A DNA stretch of 64,000 nucleotides from Rhizobiales bacterium SYSU XM002 (GTDB taxonomy: Bacteria; Pseudomonadota; Alphaproteobacteria; Rhizobiales; Beijerinckiaceae), in assembly GCA_009846685.1 (NCBI GenBank), contig VWVY01000001.1:558001-622000 (forward strand). Direction: 5' to 3'. Of the stretch, positions 55,072-64,000 are shown in pieces. How positions within the stretch are numbered: position 1 is the stretch's first letter; every line of letters begins with the position of its first letter. The position numbers were made by a program, and so were the translations under genes. Under the pieces are notes generated by a model that was not told the DNA's origin, did not search any database, and worked only from the letters and a program-made list of their open reading frames with translations.

Positions 55072-55731
55072 TCAAACCTCCTGCCCTGCGGCATCCTTGC
55101 GCTTCACGCCCTGCACCGTGACGCCCTGCCCCGGCTGGACCGTGACGACACTCATCGCGTCGGCCTTGCCGCGCGCGTTCTGGCGCATCACGTCCTGCCG
55201 GCGCACGCCGTGGCGCTCGCGCAGCGTGAGGACGATCGCGCCGATCATCGCGACGAGCAGGATCAGCCCTGCCGCCTGGAAGAAATAGACATATTCGGTG
55301 TAGAGTACCCGGCCGAGCGCGCGGGCGTTCATGGCGTCGACCGGCGCTGCGGCGGCGGCCTTCCGGAGCGCCAGCGCCTCGGGCGCAAGCTGCCAGGTGC
55401 CGACGACGAGCGCCAGCTCGATGAAGAAGATCGCCGAAATCACCGCGCCAATGGGCAGGTATTGCAGGAAGCCCTGCCGCAGTTCCGCGAAATCGACGTC
55501 GAGCATCATCACGACGAACAGGAACAGCACCGCGACCGCGCCGACATAGACAACGATCAGGATCATCGCGAGGAATTCGGCGCCCATCAGCAGGAACAGG
55601 CCCGCCGCATTCACGAACGCGAGGATCAGGAACAGCACCGCGTGCACGGGGTTGCGCGAGGAGACAACCATGACCGCCGAGGCAATCAGCACACCCGAGA
55701 AGAGATAGAAGAAGAGGGTAATCACGTTCAT
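55072..55731 (-). CDS. nuoJ: NADH-quinone oxidoreductase subunit J
   Basis: NuoJ (219 aa from the ATG at 55731) has five helices; '[20 protein letters not shown]' is the pi-bulge TM3 region. The C-terminus continues beyond TM5 with about 40 polar residues ('[20 protein letters not shown]'), somewhat longer than in Escherichia coli but usual in alphaproteobacteria. Confidence 0.96.
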   Translation of the reverse strand: MNVITLFFYLFSGVLIASAVMVVSSRNPVHAVLFLILAFVNAAGLFLLMGAEFLAMILIVVYVGAVAVLFLFVVMMLDVDFAELRQGFLQYLPIGAVISAIFFIELALVVGTWQLAPEALALRKAAAAAPVDAMNARALGRVLYTEYVYFFQAAGLILLVAMIGAIVLTLRERHGVRRQDVMRQNARGKADAMSVVTVQPGQGVTVQGVKRKDAAGQEV

Positions 55732-55741
55732 GGCTTTTCCC

Positions 55742-56230
55742 TCAGCGATACGGCGCGTCCATCGCGATATTGCGCGCGATTTCCCGCTCCCAGCGTGCCC
55801 CGTTCTCCAGAAGCTTCTCCTTGTTGTAGAAAAGCTCTTCTCGGGTTTCGGTGGCGAATTCGAAATTCGGCCCTTCGACAATGGCATCGACGGGGCAGGC
55901 CTCCTGGCAGAAGCCGCAGTAGATGCACTTCGTCATGTCGATGTCGTAGCGGGTGGTGCGGCGGGTGCCGTCGTTGCGGCGCGGGCCGGCCTCGATCGTG
56001 ATCGCCTGCGCCGGGCAAATCGCCTCGCACAGCTTGCAGGCGATGCAGCGTTCCTCGCCGTTGGGGTAGCGGCGCAGCGCGTGCTCGCCCCGGAAGCGCG
56101 GCGAAATCTGCCCCTTCTCGAACGGATAGTTCAGCGTCGGCTTCGGCTTGAAGAAATAGCGCATGGCGAGAAAGAACGCCGAGACGAATTCCTTGAGCAG
56201 AAGGCCCTTGGCGGCCTGCGCGAGTGACAT
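55742..56230 (-). CDS. nuoI: NADH-quinone oxidoreductase subunit I
   Basis: NuoI (162 aa) carries two 4Fe-4S clusters (N6a, N6b) bound by '[17 protein letters not shown]' and '[17 protein letters not shown]'. The N-terminal '[20 protein letters not shown]' is typical. It passes electrons to the quinone site. Confidence 0.97.
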   Translation of the reverse strand: MSLAQAAKGLLLKEFVSAFFLAMRYFFKPKPTLNYPFEKGQISPRFRGEHALRRYPNGEERCIACKLCEAICPAQAITIEAGPRRNDGTRRTTRYDIDMTKCIYCGFCQEACPVDAIVEGPNFEFATETREELFYNKEKLLENGARWEREIARNIAMDAPYR

Positions 56231-56243
56231 TCCCCCGCCCCCC

Positions 56244-56471
56244 TTAACCGTTTGGCCACATGTAGGCGGCGCCCATATAGCCCGCCATCGAGAAAATCAG
56301 CGGAATGCCGATCAGGTTCGACGTCATCACCTGCCCGATCGCCTCGTAGGCGCGCTCCGCCACATGCGGCTCCTTGTTGCGCGCATAGCGTTTCAGACCC
56401 CAGATCTGGAGCCAGACGAAGAGAAGACCGGTTACGGCACCGACCAGAGCGCCGAGAAGGTGAATCCACAT
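56244..56471 (-). CDS. Small two-helix membrane protein within the nuo operon
   Basis: This 75-aa ORF lies between nuoH and nuoI with a GGGAGGCGGAG ribosome-binding site before the ATG at 56471. It has two hydrophobic helices ('[20 protein letters not shown]' and '[20 protein letters not shown]') separated by a charged segment '[17 protein letters not shown]'. I do not recognise a family. Its position and coding quality suggest an accessory or assembly protein of complex I, which is inference. Confidence 0.8.
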   Translation of the reverse strand: MWIHLLGALVGAVTGLLFVWLQIWGLKRYARNKEPHVAERAYEAIGQVMTSNLIGIPLIFSMAGYMGAAYMWPNG

Positions 56472-56482
56472 CTCCGCCTCCC

Positions 56483-57655
56483 TCAGCGATACCAGCCGGT
56501 GAGCTGCAACACGCCCGCGACAATCACCACAGCCGCGAGGCTCAGCGGCAGAAAAACCTTCCAGCCGAGGCGCATGAGCTGGTCGTAGCGGTAGCGCGGC
56601 ACCATGGCCTTCACCATAGCGAACATGAAGAACACGAAACCGACCTTGCCGACGAACCAAACCACACCGGGAACCCAGGTGAACGGCGGGATCGAGAGCG
56701 GCGGCGTCCAGCCGCCAAGAAACAGGATCGTGGTCAGCGCACACATGGTCATGATCGCCACATATTCGCCGAGCATGAACAGGAGATACGGCGTCGAGCC
56801 ATATTCCGACATGAAGCCCGCGACGAGTTCCGATTCCGCTTCCGGCAGATCGAACGGCGGGCGGTTGGTCTCTGCCAGCGCCGAGATGAAGAAGATCACG
56901 AACATCGGAAACAGCGGGATGAAGAACCAGTTCAACATCGTGAACCAAGGCACCCCGAGCATATGCGCGATACCTGAATTCTTCTGAGCGAGCACGATGT
57001 CGGTGAGGTTGAGCGAGCCGACGACCATCAACACGGTGATGATCACGAAGCCGATCGAGACCTCGTAGGAGACCATCTGCGCCGCCGAACGCAGCGCGCC
57101 GAGGAATGGATACTTCGAGTTCGAGGCCCAGCCGCCGATGATGACGCCGTAAACGCCCAGCGACGAGATCGCGAAGACATAGAGCACGCCGACGTTGATA
57201 TCGGCGATCGCCCAGCCTTCCGCCACCGGCACCACCGCCCAGGCGGCAAGCGCGAGGATACAGGTCAGCAGCGGCGCGAGCAGGAACAGCACCTTGTCCG
57301 ACGTCGCCGGGATCACCGGCTCCTTGAGCACGAACTTGAGGAGGTCCGCGAAGCTCTGGAGCAGGCCGAAGGGGCCAACGACGTTCGGACCACGCCGCAA
57401 CTGCACCGCAGCCCAGATCTTGCGATCTGCCAGCAGGAAGAACGCGATGATCACGAGCAGCGCCACCAGCAGCGCGAGGCTCTTGATGACGACGATCAGC
57501 GCCGGGATGAACCAGGTCGTCTCGACCCAGAGATATTTCAGAACGACAACCGCGACCCAGGCGACGGCAGCAAGCATCACAAGCGCAAGGCCGCCGAGGA
57601 TCATCGGCATCCAGTTGGTTTTCTTCTTCGGCGCGTTCGGCGTGATATCGACCAT
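56483..57655 (-). CDS. nuoH: NADH-quinone oxidoreductase subunit H, with extra N-terminal helix
   Basis: NuoH (390 aa) forms much of the quinone chamber. '[20 protein letters not shown]', '[20 protein letters not shown]' and '[18 protein letters not shown]' are the conserved loops. The first 50 residues ('[20 protein letters not shown]') form an additional helix ahead of the normal TM1, making the protein longer than the Escherichia coli subunit. Confidence 0.96.
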   Translation of the reverse strand: MVDITPNAPKKKTNWMPMILGGLALVMLAAVAWVAVVVLKYLWVETTWFIPALIVVIKSLALLVALLVIIAFFLLADRKIWAAVQLRRGPNVVGPFGLLQSFADLLKFVLKEPVIPATSDKVLFLLAPLLTCILALAAWAVVPVAEGWAIADINVGVLYVFAISSLGVYGVIIGGWASNSKYPFLGALRSAAQMVSYEVSIGFVIITVLMVVGSLNLTDIVLAQKNSGIAHMLGVPWFTMLNWFFIPLFPMFVIFFISALAETNRPPFDLPEAESELVAGFMSEYGSTPYLLFMLGEYVAIMTMCALTTILFLGGWTPPLSIPPFTWVPGVVWFVGKVGFVFFMFAMVKAMVPRYRYDQLMRLGWKVFLPLSLAAVVIVAGVLQLTGWYR

Positions 57656-57667
57656 GATTCCCGCTCC

Positions 57668-59707
57668 TTATTCCGCCGCGATCTTGGCGTTGCCGGCGGC
57701 GAGCGCCGCACATTCCGCCATGACCTTCGACGCCCGCGCGATGGCATTGGTGAGATGGAAGCTTGAAACCGCGCTCGCGAGCGGCGCCTTCTCGGCCTTC
57801 CCCTTCAGTTTCGCCAGTTTCTCGACATCCTTGGCATCGCCCGCCGCGATTGCATCGAGCGCCGCGAAATGCGGATGCGCGGCGTAGAGCGCCGCGCGAA
57901 GTTGCGCAAGGCTGTCGAACGGCAACTTCTTGCCAAGAACATCCGAGAGAGCGCGGATGATCGCCCAGTCCTCGCGCGCCTCGCCGGGCGGGAAGCTCGC
58001 GCGGCTCGCCATCTGCACGCGGCCTTCGGTGTTCACGTAGGTCGCAGATTTCTCGGTATAGGCCGCGCCTGGCAGGATCACATCTGCCCGATGCGCGCCG
58101 CGATCGCCATGCGTGCCCTGATAGACGACGAAGGCGCCAGCCGGTACGTCGATCTCGTCCGCGCCGAGGTTGAACAGCACGTCCACCCCGCCCTTGAGCA
58201 TCGCGCCCGTATCGAGACCACCCTCACCCGGCACGAACCCGAGATCGAGCGCACCAACGAGGCCGGCTTCAGTGTGGAGGACGTTGAAGCCGTTCCACCC
58301 GTCCTTCACCGCCCCGATATCAAGCGCAAGCTTCGCGGCTGCGGCCAGCACCGCCGCGCCATCCGCGCGGTTGAGCGCGCCCTGCCCGACAATCACCATC
58401 GGCTTCTCGCCCGCTGGCTTGTAGCCTGCAAGGCTCTCGATGCCGGCGCCGAGATAGGTCGTGGGGTAGGAAAGGTTCGCGTTTTCGCCCACGACCGAAA
58501 TCGTGAATTTGCCCTTGAGATACCGCTTACGGATGCGCGAATTGAGCACCGCCGCTTCCTTACGCGGGTTCGAGCCGATGATGAGGAGCGAATCCGCCTC
58601 CTCTATCCCGGCGATGGTCGAGTTGAAGAGGTAGCTCGCGCGCCCGTTCGCCGGGTTCAGCGGGTTGCCGGGATAGCGGCTGTCAGTGCTCGTGGAGCCG
58701 AGCGCTTTCACCAGCGCCTTGAGCGCGAACATCTCCTCGACGCCCGCGAGCTGGCCCGCGATCGCGCCAACCTTGGCGCCCTTCACCTTTGCGGCGATGA
58801 CCGCGAAGGCCTCGTTCCAACCTGCCGGGCGAAGCTTGCCGTTCTCGCGGATGTAAGGCCGATCGAGGCGCTGGGTCTTGAGCCCGTCCCAGATGAAGCG
58901 GGTTTTGTCCGAGATCCACTCCTCGTTCACCGCCTCGTTGAGACGCGGCACGATGCGCATGACCTCACGGCCGCGCGTATCGACGCGGATCGCGGAGCCG
59001 ACAGCATCCATGACATCAATGCTCTCGGTCTTCTGGAGTTCCCAAGGGCGCGCGTTGAAGGCATAGGGCTTCGAGGTCAGCGCACCGACCGGACAGAGGT
59101 CGATCACATTACCCTGCATCTCGGAGGTCATGGCCTTTTCGAGATAGGTGGTGATTTCCGCATCCTCGCCGCGACCGACAAGACCCAGTTCGGTGATACC
59201 GGCGACTTCGGTGGTGAAGCGGACGCAGCGCGTGCAGTGAATGCAGCGGGTCATGACCGTGTTGACCAACGGGCCGATATACTTGTCCTCGACCGCGCGC
59301 TTGTTCTCGGTGTAGCGCGTGGAATCGACGCCATAGGCCATCGCCTGATCCTGAAGATCGCATTCGCCGCCCTGATCGCAGATCGGGCAATCGAGCGGAT
59401 GGTTGATCAGCAGGAATTCCATCACGCCTTCGCGCGCCTTCTTCACCATCGGGCTCTTGGTGAAGAACTGCGGCAGCGAACCATCCGGCCCGCCGCGCAC
59501 GTCGCGAACGTTCATCGCACAACTCGCCTGCGGCTTGGGCGGGCCGCCCTTCACCTCGACGAGGCACATGCGGCAGTTGCCGGCGATCGAGAGCCGTTCG
59601 TGGAAGCAGAAGCGCGGCACTTCCATGCCGGCGGCTTCCGCCGCCTGAAGCAGCGTGTAGTGCGGCGGCACATCGACTTCGACATCATCGACGAGGATCT
59701 TGGTCAT
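57668..59707 (-). CDS. nuoG: NADH-quinone oxidoreductase subunit G
   Basis: NuoG (679 aa) is the largest peripheral subunit. It carries a 2Fe-2S cluster ('[20 protein letters not shown]' with downstream Cys), the His-ligated cluster in '[19 protein letters not shown]' and the 4Fe-4S motif '[16 protein letters not shown]', followed by a molybdopterin-oxidoreductase-like domain without cofactor. The length matches alphaproteobacterial and mitochondrial forms rather than the 900-aa enterobacterial one. Confidence 0.97.
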   Translation of the reverse strand: MTKILVDDVEVDVPPHYTLLQAAEAAGMEVPRFCFHERLSIAGNCRMCLVEVKGGPPKPQASCAMNVRDVRGGPDGSLPQFFTKSPMVKKAREGVMEFLLINHPLDCPICDQGGECDLQDQAMAYGVDSTRYTENKRAVEDKYIGPLVNTVMTRCIHCTRCVRFTTEVAGITELGLVGRGEDAEITTYLEKAMTSEMQGNVIDLCPVGALTSKPYAFNARPWELQKTESIDVMDAVGSAIRVDTRGREVMRIVPRLNEAVNEEWISDKTRFIWDGLKTQRLDRPYIRENGKLRPAGWNEAFAVIAAKVKGAKVGAIAGQLAGVEEMFALKALVKALGSTSTDSRYPGNPLNPANGRASYLFNSTIAGIEEADSLLIIGSNPRKEAAVLNSRIRKRYLKGKFTISVVGENANLSYPTTYLGAGIESLAGYKPAGEKPMVIVGQGALNRADGAAVLAAAAKLALDIGAVKDGWNGFNVLHTEAGLVGALDLGFVPGEGGLDTGAMLKGGVDVLFNLGADEIDVPAGAFVVYQGTHGDRGAHRADVILPGAAYTEKSATYVNTEGRVQMASRASFPPGEAREDWAIIRALSDVLGKKLPFDSLAQLRAALYAAHPHFAALDAIAAGDAKDVEKLAKLKGKAEKAPLASAVSSFHLTNAIARASKVMAECAALAAGNAKIAAE

Positions 59708-59712
59708 CGCGC

Positions 59713-61014
59713 TTACTCCGCAGCCACACGCACGGGTTCATCGTGCGGATTGGCCGAATATTGGTCGATCTTCTTCTCGATCTCATGCCGGAAATGGCGG
59801 ATCAGGCCCTGGATCGGCCAAGCAGCCGCATCGCCGAGCGCGCAGATCGTGTGCCCCTCGATCCGAGTCGAGACATCGAGCAGCATGTCGATCTCGCGCT
59901 TGTGGGCGCGGCCCTCGGCCATGCGCGCCATGACACGCGCCATCCAGCCGGTGCCCTCACGACACGGGGTGCACTGGCCGCAGCTCTCATGCTTGTAGAA
60001 ATGCGAGATGCGGGCGATGGCGCGAACGATATCGGTGGATTTATCCATCACGATCACCGCCGCCGTGCCGAGGCCGGAGCGAAGGTTGCGCAGCGTGTCG
60101 AAATCCATCGGCGCGTCGATGATCTGCTCGGCCGGCACACACGGCACAGACGAGCCGCCAGGGATCACCGCGAGCAGGTTGTCCCAGCCGCCACGAATGC
60201 CGCCACAATGCTTGTCGATGAGTTCGCGGAACGGGATGCCCATCGCCTCCTCGACGTTGCAGGGCGTGTTCACATGGCCCGAAACGCAGAACAGCTTGGT
60301 GCCGACGTTGTTCGGCCGACCAATCCCTGAGAACCACCCCGCGCCCCGGCGCAGGATCGTGCCCGCAACCGCGATCGATTCGACGTTGTTGACGGTCGTC
60401 GGGCAGCCGTAGAGGCCCATGTTGGCCGGGAACGGCGGCTTGAGGCGCGGCTGGCCCTTCTTGCCTTCGAGGCTTTCGAGCAGCGCGGTTTCCTCGCCGC
60501 AGATATAGGCGCCCGCGCCGTGGTGAACATAGAAATCGAACGGATAGCCGTTCTTGTTGTCCTTGCCGATAAGCTTGGCCTCATAGGCCTCGTCCACCGC
60601 CTTCTGGAGCGCGATCCGCTCGGCGATGAACTCGCCGCGAATGTAGATATAGGCCGCATGCGCACCCATCGCGAACGACGCCAGCATCGCGCCTTCGATG
60701 AGAAGATGCGGATCGTGGCGCAGGATTTCGCGGTCCTTGCAGGTGCCGGGCTCGGATTCGTCGCCGTTGATGACGAGGTAATGGGGGCGCCCGTCGTTCA
60801 CCTTGGGCATGAAGCTCCACTTCATGCCGGTGGGGAAGCCCGCCCCGCCGCGCCCGCGCAGACCGGAGGCCTTCATCTCGTCGATGATCCAGTCGCGCCC
60901 CATCTCGAGGAGCTGCTTGGTCCCGTCCCAGTTGCCGCGCTTGAGCGCCGCCTTGAGGCCAGGGTCATGCTGCCCGTAGAGATTGGTGAAGATGCGGTCT
61001 TTGTCCTGAAGCAT
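59713..61014 (-). CDS. nuoF: NADH-quinone oxidoreductase subunit F
   Basis: NuoF (433 aa) binds NADH and FMN and holds cluster N3. It has '[19 protein letters not shown]' (FMN/NADH loop), '[20 protein letters not shown]', and the 4Fe-4S ligands in '[16 protein letters not shown]' plus the later '[13 protein letters not shown]'. It starts 5 nt after the inserted lipoprotein gene. Confidence 0.97.
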   Translation of the reverse strand: MLQDKDRIFTNLYGQHDPGLKAALKRGNWDGTKQLLEMGRDWIIDEMKASGLRGRGGAGFPTGMKWSFMPKVNDGRPHYLVINGDESEPGTCKDREILRHDPHLLIEGAMLASFAMGAHAAYIYIRGEFIAERIALQKAVDEAYEAKLIGKDNKNGYPFDFYVHHGAGAYICGEETALLESLEGKKGQPRLKPPFPANMGLYGCPTTVNNVESIAVAGTILRRGAGWFSGIGRPNNVGTKLFCVSGHVNTPCNVEEAMGIPFRELIDKHCGGIRGGWDNLLAVIPGGSSVPCVPAEQIIDAPMDFDTLRNLRSGLGTAAVIVMDKSTDIVRAIARISHFYKHESCGQCTPCREGTGWMARVMARMAEGRAHKREIDMLLDVSTRIEGHTICALGDAAAWPIQGLIRHFRHEIEKKIDQYSANPHDEPVRVAAE

Positions 61015-61019
61015 CGCCG

Positions 61020-61598
61020 TCAGATCCGGTTCGGGTTGGAGAGGATGGCTTTCGCCTTCTCGCCAGCTTTGGTTTCGACAGTCGTGACCAACGTGGAGTC
61101 GTCATGCTCCGCGCGCCGCTGGTAGCGCGATTCGTAGGCGATCCGCGTCACGAGCAGCCATTTGCCCTGTGGCAGATCGGTAAAGGTGAAACGCCCGGTC
61201 GCATCGCATTGCGTCTTGCGGATGGCCTTGCCATGCGCCTCGTGCAGCGCCTTCGGGTTGGCGATCCGCGCGCCAGAGCGATAGACCTCGATCCATTCCT
61301 GGAAATACGGCGTCGCGGGAACGAGATAGACGACCCCGCCAGAGCATCGCGCCAGCGACGAATCCGGGCGGCGGAGAAACCCCTCGCCCGAAATCTCGGC
61401 ATCACCCTTCGCCATCCAGGTGGCGTGATCGTTGTCGGAGAAGGCGATCTTCTTCTCGATCTCCTCGCGCGGGCCGCAACCGACAAGACCCGCGAGCATC
61501 AGACCATAAGCCGCGAAGCGTCGCGCGAACAGGCGCAGGCCGGAAACGCTCCGGCGTTCGGCTCCCCCTACCCCCGCGATGTCGGCGTAGGCGATCAT
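61020..61598 (-). CDS. Putative lipoprotein encoded between nuoE and nuoF
   Basis: This 192-aa protein begins with a long basic n-region (two RR pairs), a hydrophobic core and a lipobox 'LAGLVGC', so it should be lipidated at about Cys41. The mature part holds '[20 protein letters not shown]', '[17 protein letters not shown]', and a beta-sandwich-like end '[19 protein letters not shown]', reminiscent of carboxypeptidase-regulatory-like or transthyretin-like folds. It starts 3 nt after nuoE and ends 5 nt before nuoF. Whether it takes part in complex I is unknown. Confidence 0.8.
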   Translation of the reverse strand: MIAYADIAGVGGAERRSVSGLRLFARRFAAYGLMLAGLVGCGPREEIEKKIAFSDNDHATWMAKGDAEISGEGFLRRPDSSLARCSGGVVYLVPATPYFQEWIEVYRSGARIANPKALHEAHGKAIRKTQCDATGRFTFTDLPQGKWLLVTRIAYESRYQRRAEHDDSTLVTTVETKAGEKAKAILSNPNRI

Positions 61599-61601
61599 GC
61601 A

Positions 61602-62834
61602 TCAGCCCTTGCTGGTCGGAACCGCGCCCTTGTCGACGCGTTTCGAGAATTCGGTGTCCCCGCCTGCCGCGAGCGTCGCGGCCTGCGCAAGCCAGTCTTC
61701 ACGGTCGATGCGGCCGGGGAACGCGAGATAGGTGCCGACCCAGCGGATTTCCGGGCGCCCCCAAGCCGCGATCTGGTCGAAATGGAAGATGCCGAGCGCG
61801 TTGAGCTTGCCCTCGTTGACCTTGCCGATGCCCTTGATCCGCTTGAGATCGTCCGAAGCACCCTTGCGGGCGGCCTTGAGGCCCTTGGGACGGGCGCCAA
61901 CGGCATCGGCCTTCTGCTCTGCCGAAGCATCCTTCGGCAGTGCCGCGATCTTGGCGGCGATGTCGGCTTCCTCTGCCTTGAGTGCGGCCTCGTCAGGCCT
62001 GGAGGCAGCGGGGGCCGGCTTCTTCGCGGCAGCCTTGGCAGGTGCTTTGGCTGGCTCCTTGGCGGGAGCGGATTTCGCCGGCTCGGCGGCCTTCACCGGA
62101 GCAGGCGCTGCCGGCGCAGCTGCCTTTGCAGCTTCGGCCGCCTTGGCTGCTTCTTCCTTGGCCTTCTTCGCGGCCGCGGCGCGGGTCTCGAAGTCCTTTT
62201 TCCAGCCGCCAACCATCGAACCGTCATAAAGAGACGCATCCTGAAGCGTCTTCGCGCCACCGAGCGGCTCGGAGGTCTTGCGACCATTCTGCGGGCCGAT
62301 CTTCACCGGCTTTCCGGCACCGAGATCATCGATGAGCTTCGCGAGCGTCTCGGTGGTGAGGTCTTCGTAGTAATCGTCGTTGATCTGCACCATCGGGGCG
62401 TTGGTGCAGGCGCCGAGGCATTCGACCTCCAGCCAGGAAAACTTGCCGTCGGCCGTGACATGGCGCTCGGCGCCGATCTTGTCCTTGAGGACCTTCTTAA
62501 GATCCTCGGCGCCCATGCAATGGCAGGGCACCGTGCCGCAAAGCTGGATGAAATGCTGACCTACCGGCTCAAGGTTGAACATCGTGTAGAAGGTCGCAAC
62601 CTCCAGCACGCGGATGTTCGGCATCGAGAGCACATCGGCGACATGCTCGATCGCGGCCTTGGGGAGCCAGCCGCCGTGCTGCTTCTGCGCCTGCCAGAGC
62701 AGCGGGATGACGGCGGAAGCCTGTCGCCCTTCCGGATACTTGGCGACTTGCGTCTTCACCCACGCCTGATTGGTGGCATCGAACGCGAAGGTGGCGGGCT
62801 GAATAGCATCGGGAGCGAGGCGGCGTACGGACAT
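61602..62834 (-). CDS. nuoE: NADH-quinone oxidoreductase subunit E with long C-terminal extension
   Basis: NuoE (410 aa from the ATG at 62834) is much longer than the usual 160-220 aa. Residues 1-175 form the thioredoxin-like 2Fe-2S (N1a) domain with ligands in '[12 protein letters not shown]' and '[13 protein letters not shown]'. A roughly 110-residue Ala/Lys/Pro-rich linker follows, then a helix-hairpin-helix/H3TH-like domain from about 327 ('[20 protein letters not shown]', '[12 protein letters not shown]') to the end. The same domain ends S2 in this window. The extension is seen in other Hyphomicrobiales; its role is unknown. Confidence 0.95.
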   Translation of the reverse strand: MSVRRLAPDAIQPATFAFDATNQAWVKTQVAKYPEGRQASAVIPLLWQAQKQHGGWLPKAAIEHVADVLSMPNIRVLEVATFYTMFNLEPVGQHFIQLCGTVPCHCMGAEDLKKVLKDKIGAERHVTADGKFSWLEVECLGACTNAPMVQINDDYYEDLTTETLAKLIDDLGAGKPVKIGPQNGRKTSEPLGGAKTLQDASLYDGSMVGGWKKDFETRAAAAKKAKEEAAKAAEAAKAAAPAAPAPVKAAEPAKSAPAKEPAKAPAKAAAKKPAPAASRPDEAALKAEEADIAAKIAALPKDASAEQKADAVGARPKGLKAARKGASDDLKRIKGIGKVNEGKLNALGIFHFDQIAAWGRPEIRWVGTYLAFPGRIDREDWLAQAATLAAGGDTEFSKRVDKGAVPTSKG

Positions 62835-63081
62835 CTGTCTTCCCTTAGACGCGCGCGCGACGCGTATGACGCGGCGCAACGAATGGACGGGTCTTACCAC
62901 CCCCACCGGAGGGGGCAAGACTGGAAACACTAAAAACTGTGCTCAGCCGGCCACGACATTGGGATGATCCTCCGGACCGCCCCTGCCATTCCGACAGACC
63001 ATCGAATTCCCGTTTCGAAGCCGCCCCCAGCCACGGTTGCGCCCCCGGTTTTCTATACCCGGCTTCTGCCGGTGGTCGGCT
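62835..63081. other. nuoD-nuoE spacer
   Basis: This 247-nt gap interrupts an otherwise tightly packed operon. It contains an imperfect hairpin at 62891-62921 (GTCTTACC / GGCAAGAC arms around a C-run and G-run). A tiny frame MSWPAEHSF with a GGAGG upstream can be read on the minus strand, but I do not call it a gene. An internal promoter or RNA processing site is plausible. Confidence 0.4.
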
Positions 63082-64000
63082 TTACCGGTCCACTTCCCCG
63101 AACACGATGTCGAGCGAACCGAGGATCGCCGAGACGTCCGCGAGCATGTGACCCTTGCACATGAAATCCATCGCCGAGAGGTGCGCGAAACCGGGCGCGC
63201 GGATCTTGGTGCGGTAAGGCTTGTTGGTGCCGTCGGCGACGAGATAGACGCCGAATTCGCCCTTCGGCGCCTCCACGGCGGCATAGACCTCGCCCGCCGG
63301 CACGTGAAACCCTTCGGTGAAGAGTTTGAAGTGGTGGATCAGCGCTTCCATCGAGCGCTTCATCTCACCGCGCTTCGGGGGAACAACCTTGCCGTCGGTC
63401 GTCGAGATCGGCGTCTTGCCATCAGGCCCGCGCAGCTTGGCGATGCACTGCTTCATGATGCGGATCGACTGGCGCATCTCTTCCATGCGGATGCAGTAGC
63501 GATCATAGCAATCGCCGTTCTTGCCGATCGGGATATCGAATTCCAGCTCGGAATAGCACTCGTAGGGCATCGCGCGACGCAGATCCCAAGCCGCGCCGGA
63601 GCCGCGCACCATCACGCCCGAGAAACCCATCTTCCAAGCGTCGTCGAGATTGACGATGCCGATATCGACGTTGCGCTGCTTGAAGATGCGGTTGTCGGTC
63701 AGCAGGCCTTCAAGGTCGTCGCACAGCTTGAGGAACGGATCACAGAACGCCTCGATATCGTCGATCAGGGCCTTCGGCAGGTCCTGATGCACGCCGCCGA
63801 CACGGAAATAGTTGGCGTGCATGCGCGAGCCGCAGGCGCGCTCGTAGAAGATCATCAGCTTCTCGCGCTCCTCGAAGCCCCACAGCGGCGGGGTGAGCGC
63901 GCCGACGTCCATTGCCTGCGTCGTGATGTTGAGGAGGTGCGAGAGCAGCCGCCCGATCTCGGAATAAAGCACGCGGATCACCTGCCCGCGCTTGGGCACC
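63082..64000 (-). CDS. nuoD: NADH-quinone oxidoreductase subunit D, N-terminus cut by window edge
   Basis: About 306 C-terminal residues of NuoD are visible; the start lies beyond 64000. NuoD lines the quinone site and descends from the [NiFe]-hydrogenase large subunit. Typical sequence includes '[20 protein letters not shown]', '[20 protein letters not shown]', '[20 protein letters not shown]' and the C-terminal 'DIVFGEVDR'. Confidence 0.97.
   Translation of the reverse strand, partial: VPKRGQVIRVLYSEIGRLLSHLLNITTQAMDVGALTPPLWGFEEREKLMIFYERACGSRMHANYFRVGGVHQDLPKALIDDIEAFCDPFLKLCDDLEGLLTDNRIFKQRNVDIGIVNLDDAWKMGFSGVMVRGSGAAWDLRRAMPYECYSELEFDIPIGKNGDCYDRYCIRMEEMRQSIRIMKQCIAKLRGPDGKTPISTTDGKVVPPKRGEMKRSMEALIHHFKLFTEGFHVPAGEVYAAVEAPKGEFGVYLVADGTNKPYRTKIRAPGFAHLSAMDFMCKGHMLADVSAILGSLDIVFGEVDR

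Noticed and set aside
57869-59998. 709-codon plus-strand frame opposite nuoG
   Set aside because: Shadow of nuoG, whose cluster-binding cysteines are intact.
61990-62200. Low-complexity repeat in DNA
   Set aside because: It encodes the Ala/Lys/Pro linker of NuoE in frame, so it is coding simple sequence, not a repeat element or CRISPR.
1-64000. tRNA, rRNA, insertion sequences, prophage or defence systems
   Set aside because: I looked for T-loop-like motifs, rRNA stretches, transposase, integrase and nuclease proteins, and repeat-spacer patterns, and found none. A tRNAscan-SE and Infernal run would be decisive for RNA genes.

Overview
The window looks like a chromosomal core segment of an alphaproteobacterium of the Hyphomicrobiales (Rhizobiales) type. 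The evidence is high GC, the block sdhE-mfd / recG, the block rpsB-tsf-pyrH-frr-uppS-cdsA-rseP-bamA-lpxD-fabZ-lpxA-lpxB, the block nuo-birA-rnj-mce-DUF1467-proS-lolC-lolD-dnaE, an IalB-family protein, HspQ, and C-terminal helix-hairpin-helix extensions on both ribosomal protein S2 and NuoE. I cannot name genus or species. I saw no rRNA, tRNA, CRISPR array, insertion sequence or prophage.

Layout. Positions 1-18,984 are a mixed-strand region of metabolic and envelope genes: a partial FAD-linked oxidase, a cytosine-deaminase-like amidohydrolase, RidA, RimO, a PepSY membrane protein, a four-gene BMP-type (nucleoside-like) ABC transporter, a quinone oxidoreductase, a UbiH-like flavin monooxygenase, an AEC transporter, an LpxL/HtrB-like acyltransferase, HspQ, an IalB-family protein, an orphan peptide-type solute-binding protein and a degenerate adenylate-forming enzyme. 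From 18,985 to the right edge every gene except recG is on the minus strand: repair (mfd, sdhE, recG), lipid A and outer-membrane biogenesis (lpxB, lpxA, fabZ, lpxD, bamA, rseP), phospholipid and undecaprenyl synthesis (cdsA, uppS), translation and nucleotide genes (frr, pyrH, tsf, rpsB), replication (dnaE), lipoprotein export (lolD, lolC), proS, then mce, RNase J, birA and the complex I operon nuoN to nuoD, which runs off the right edge.

The most interesting signal is just upstream of dnaE. A perfect GTTC-N7-GTTC direct repeat (the alphaproteobacterial LexA operator form) overlaps the -10 of a promoter. That promoter drives a 33-codon ORF (42345-42446, minus) with a strong ribosome-binding site and one predicted membrane helix, followed 26 nt later by dnaE. 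This is the architecture expected of an SOS-induced small membrane protein, functionally reminiscent of Caulobacter SidA, co-transcribed with the replicative polymerase.

Other points worth a look: the shared H3TH-like domain at the C termini of S2 and NuoE; two extra genes inside the nuo operon (a lipoprotein between nuoE and nuoF, a two-helix protein between nuoH and nuoI); a His-rich loop in NuoL; the absence of lpxI and dxr from their customary slots; structured leaders before proS, rpsB and lpxD; and three convergent gene pairs whose stop codons abut with no spacer.
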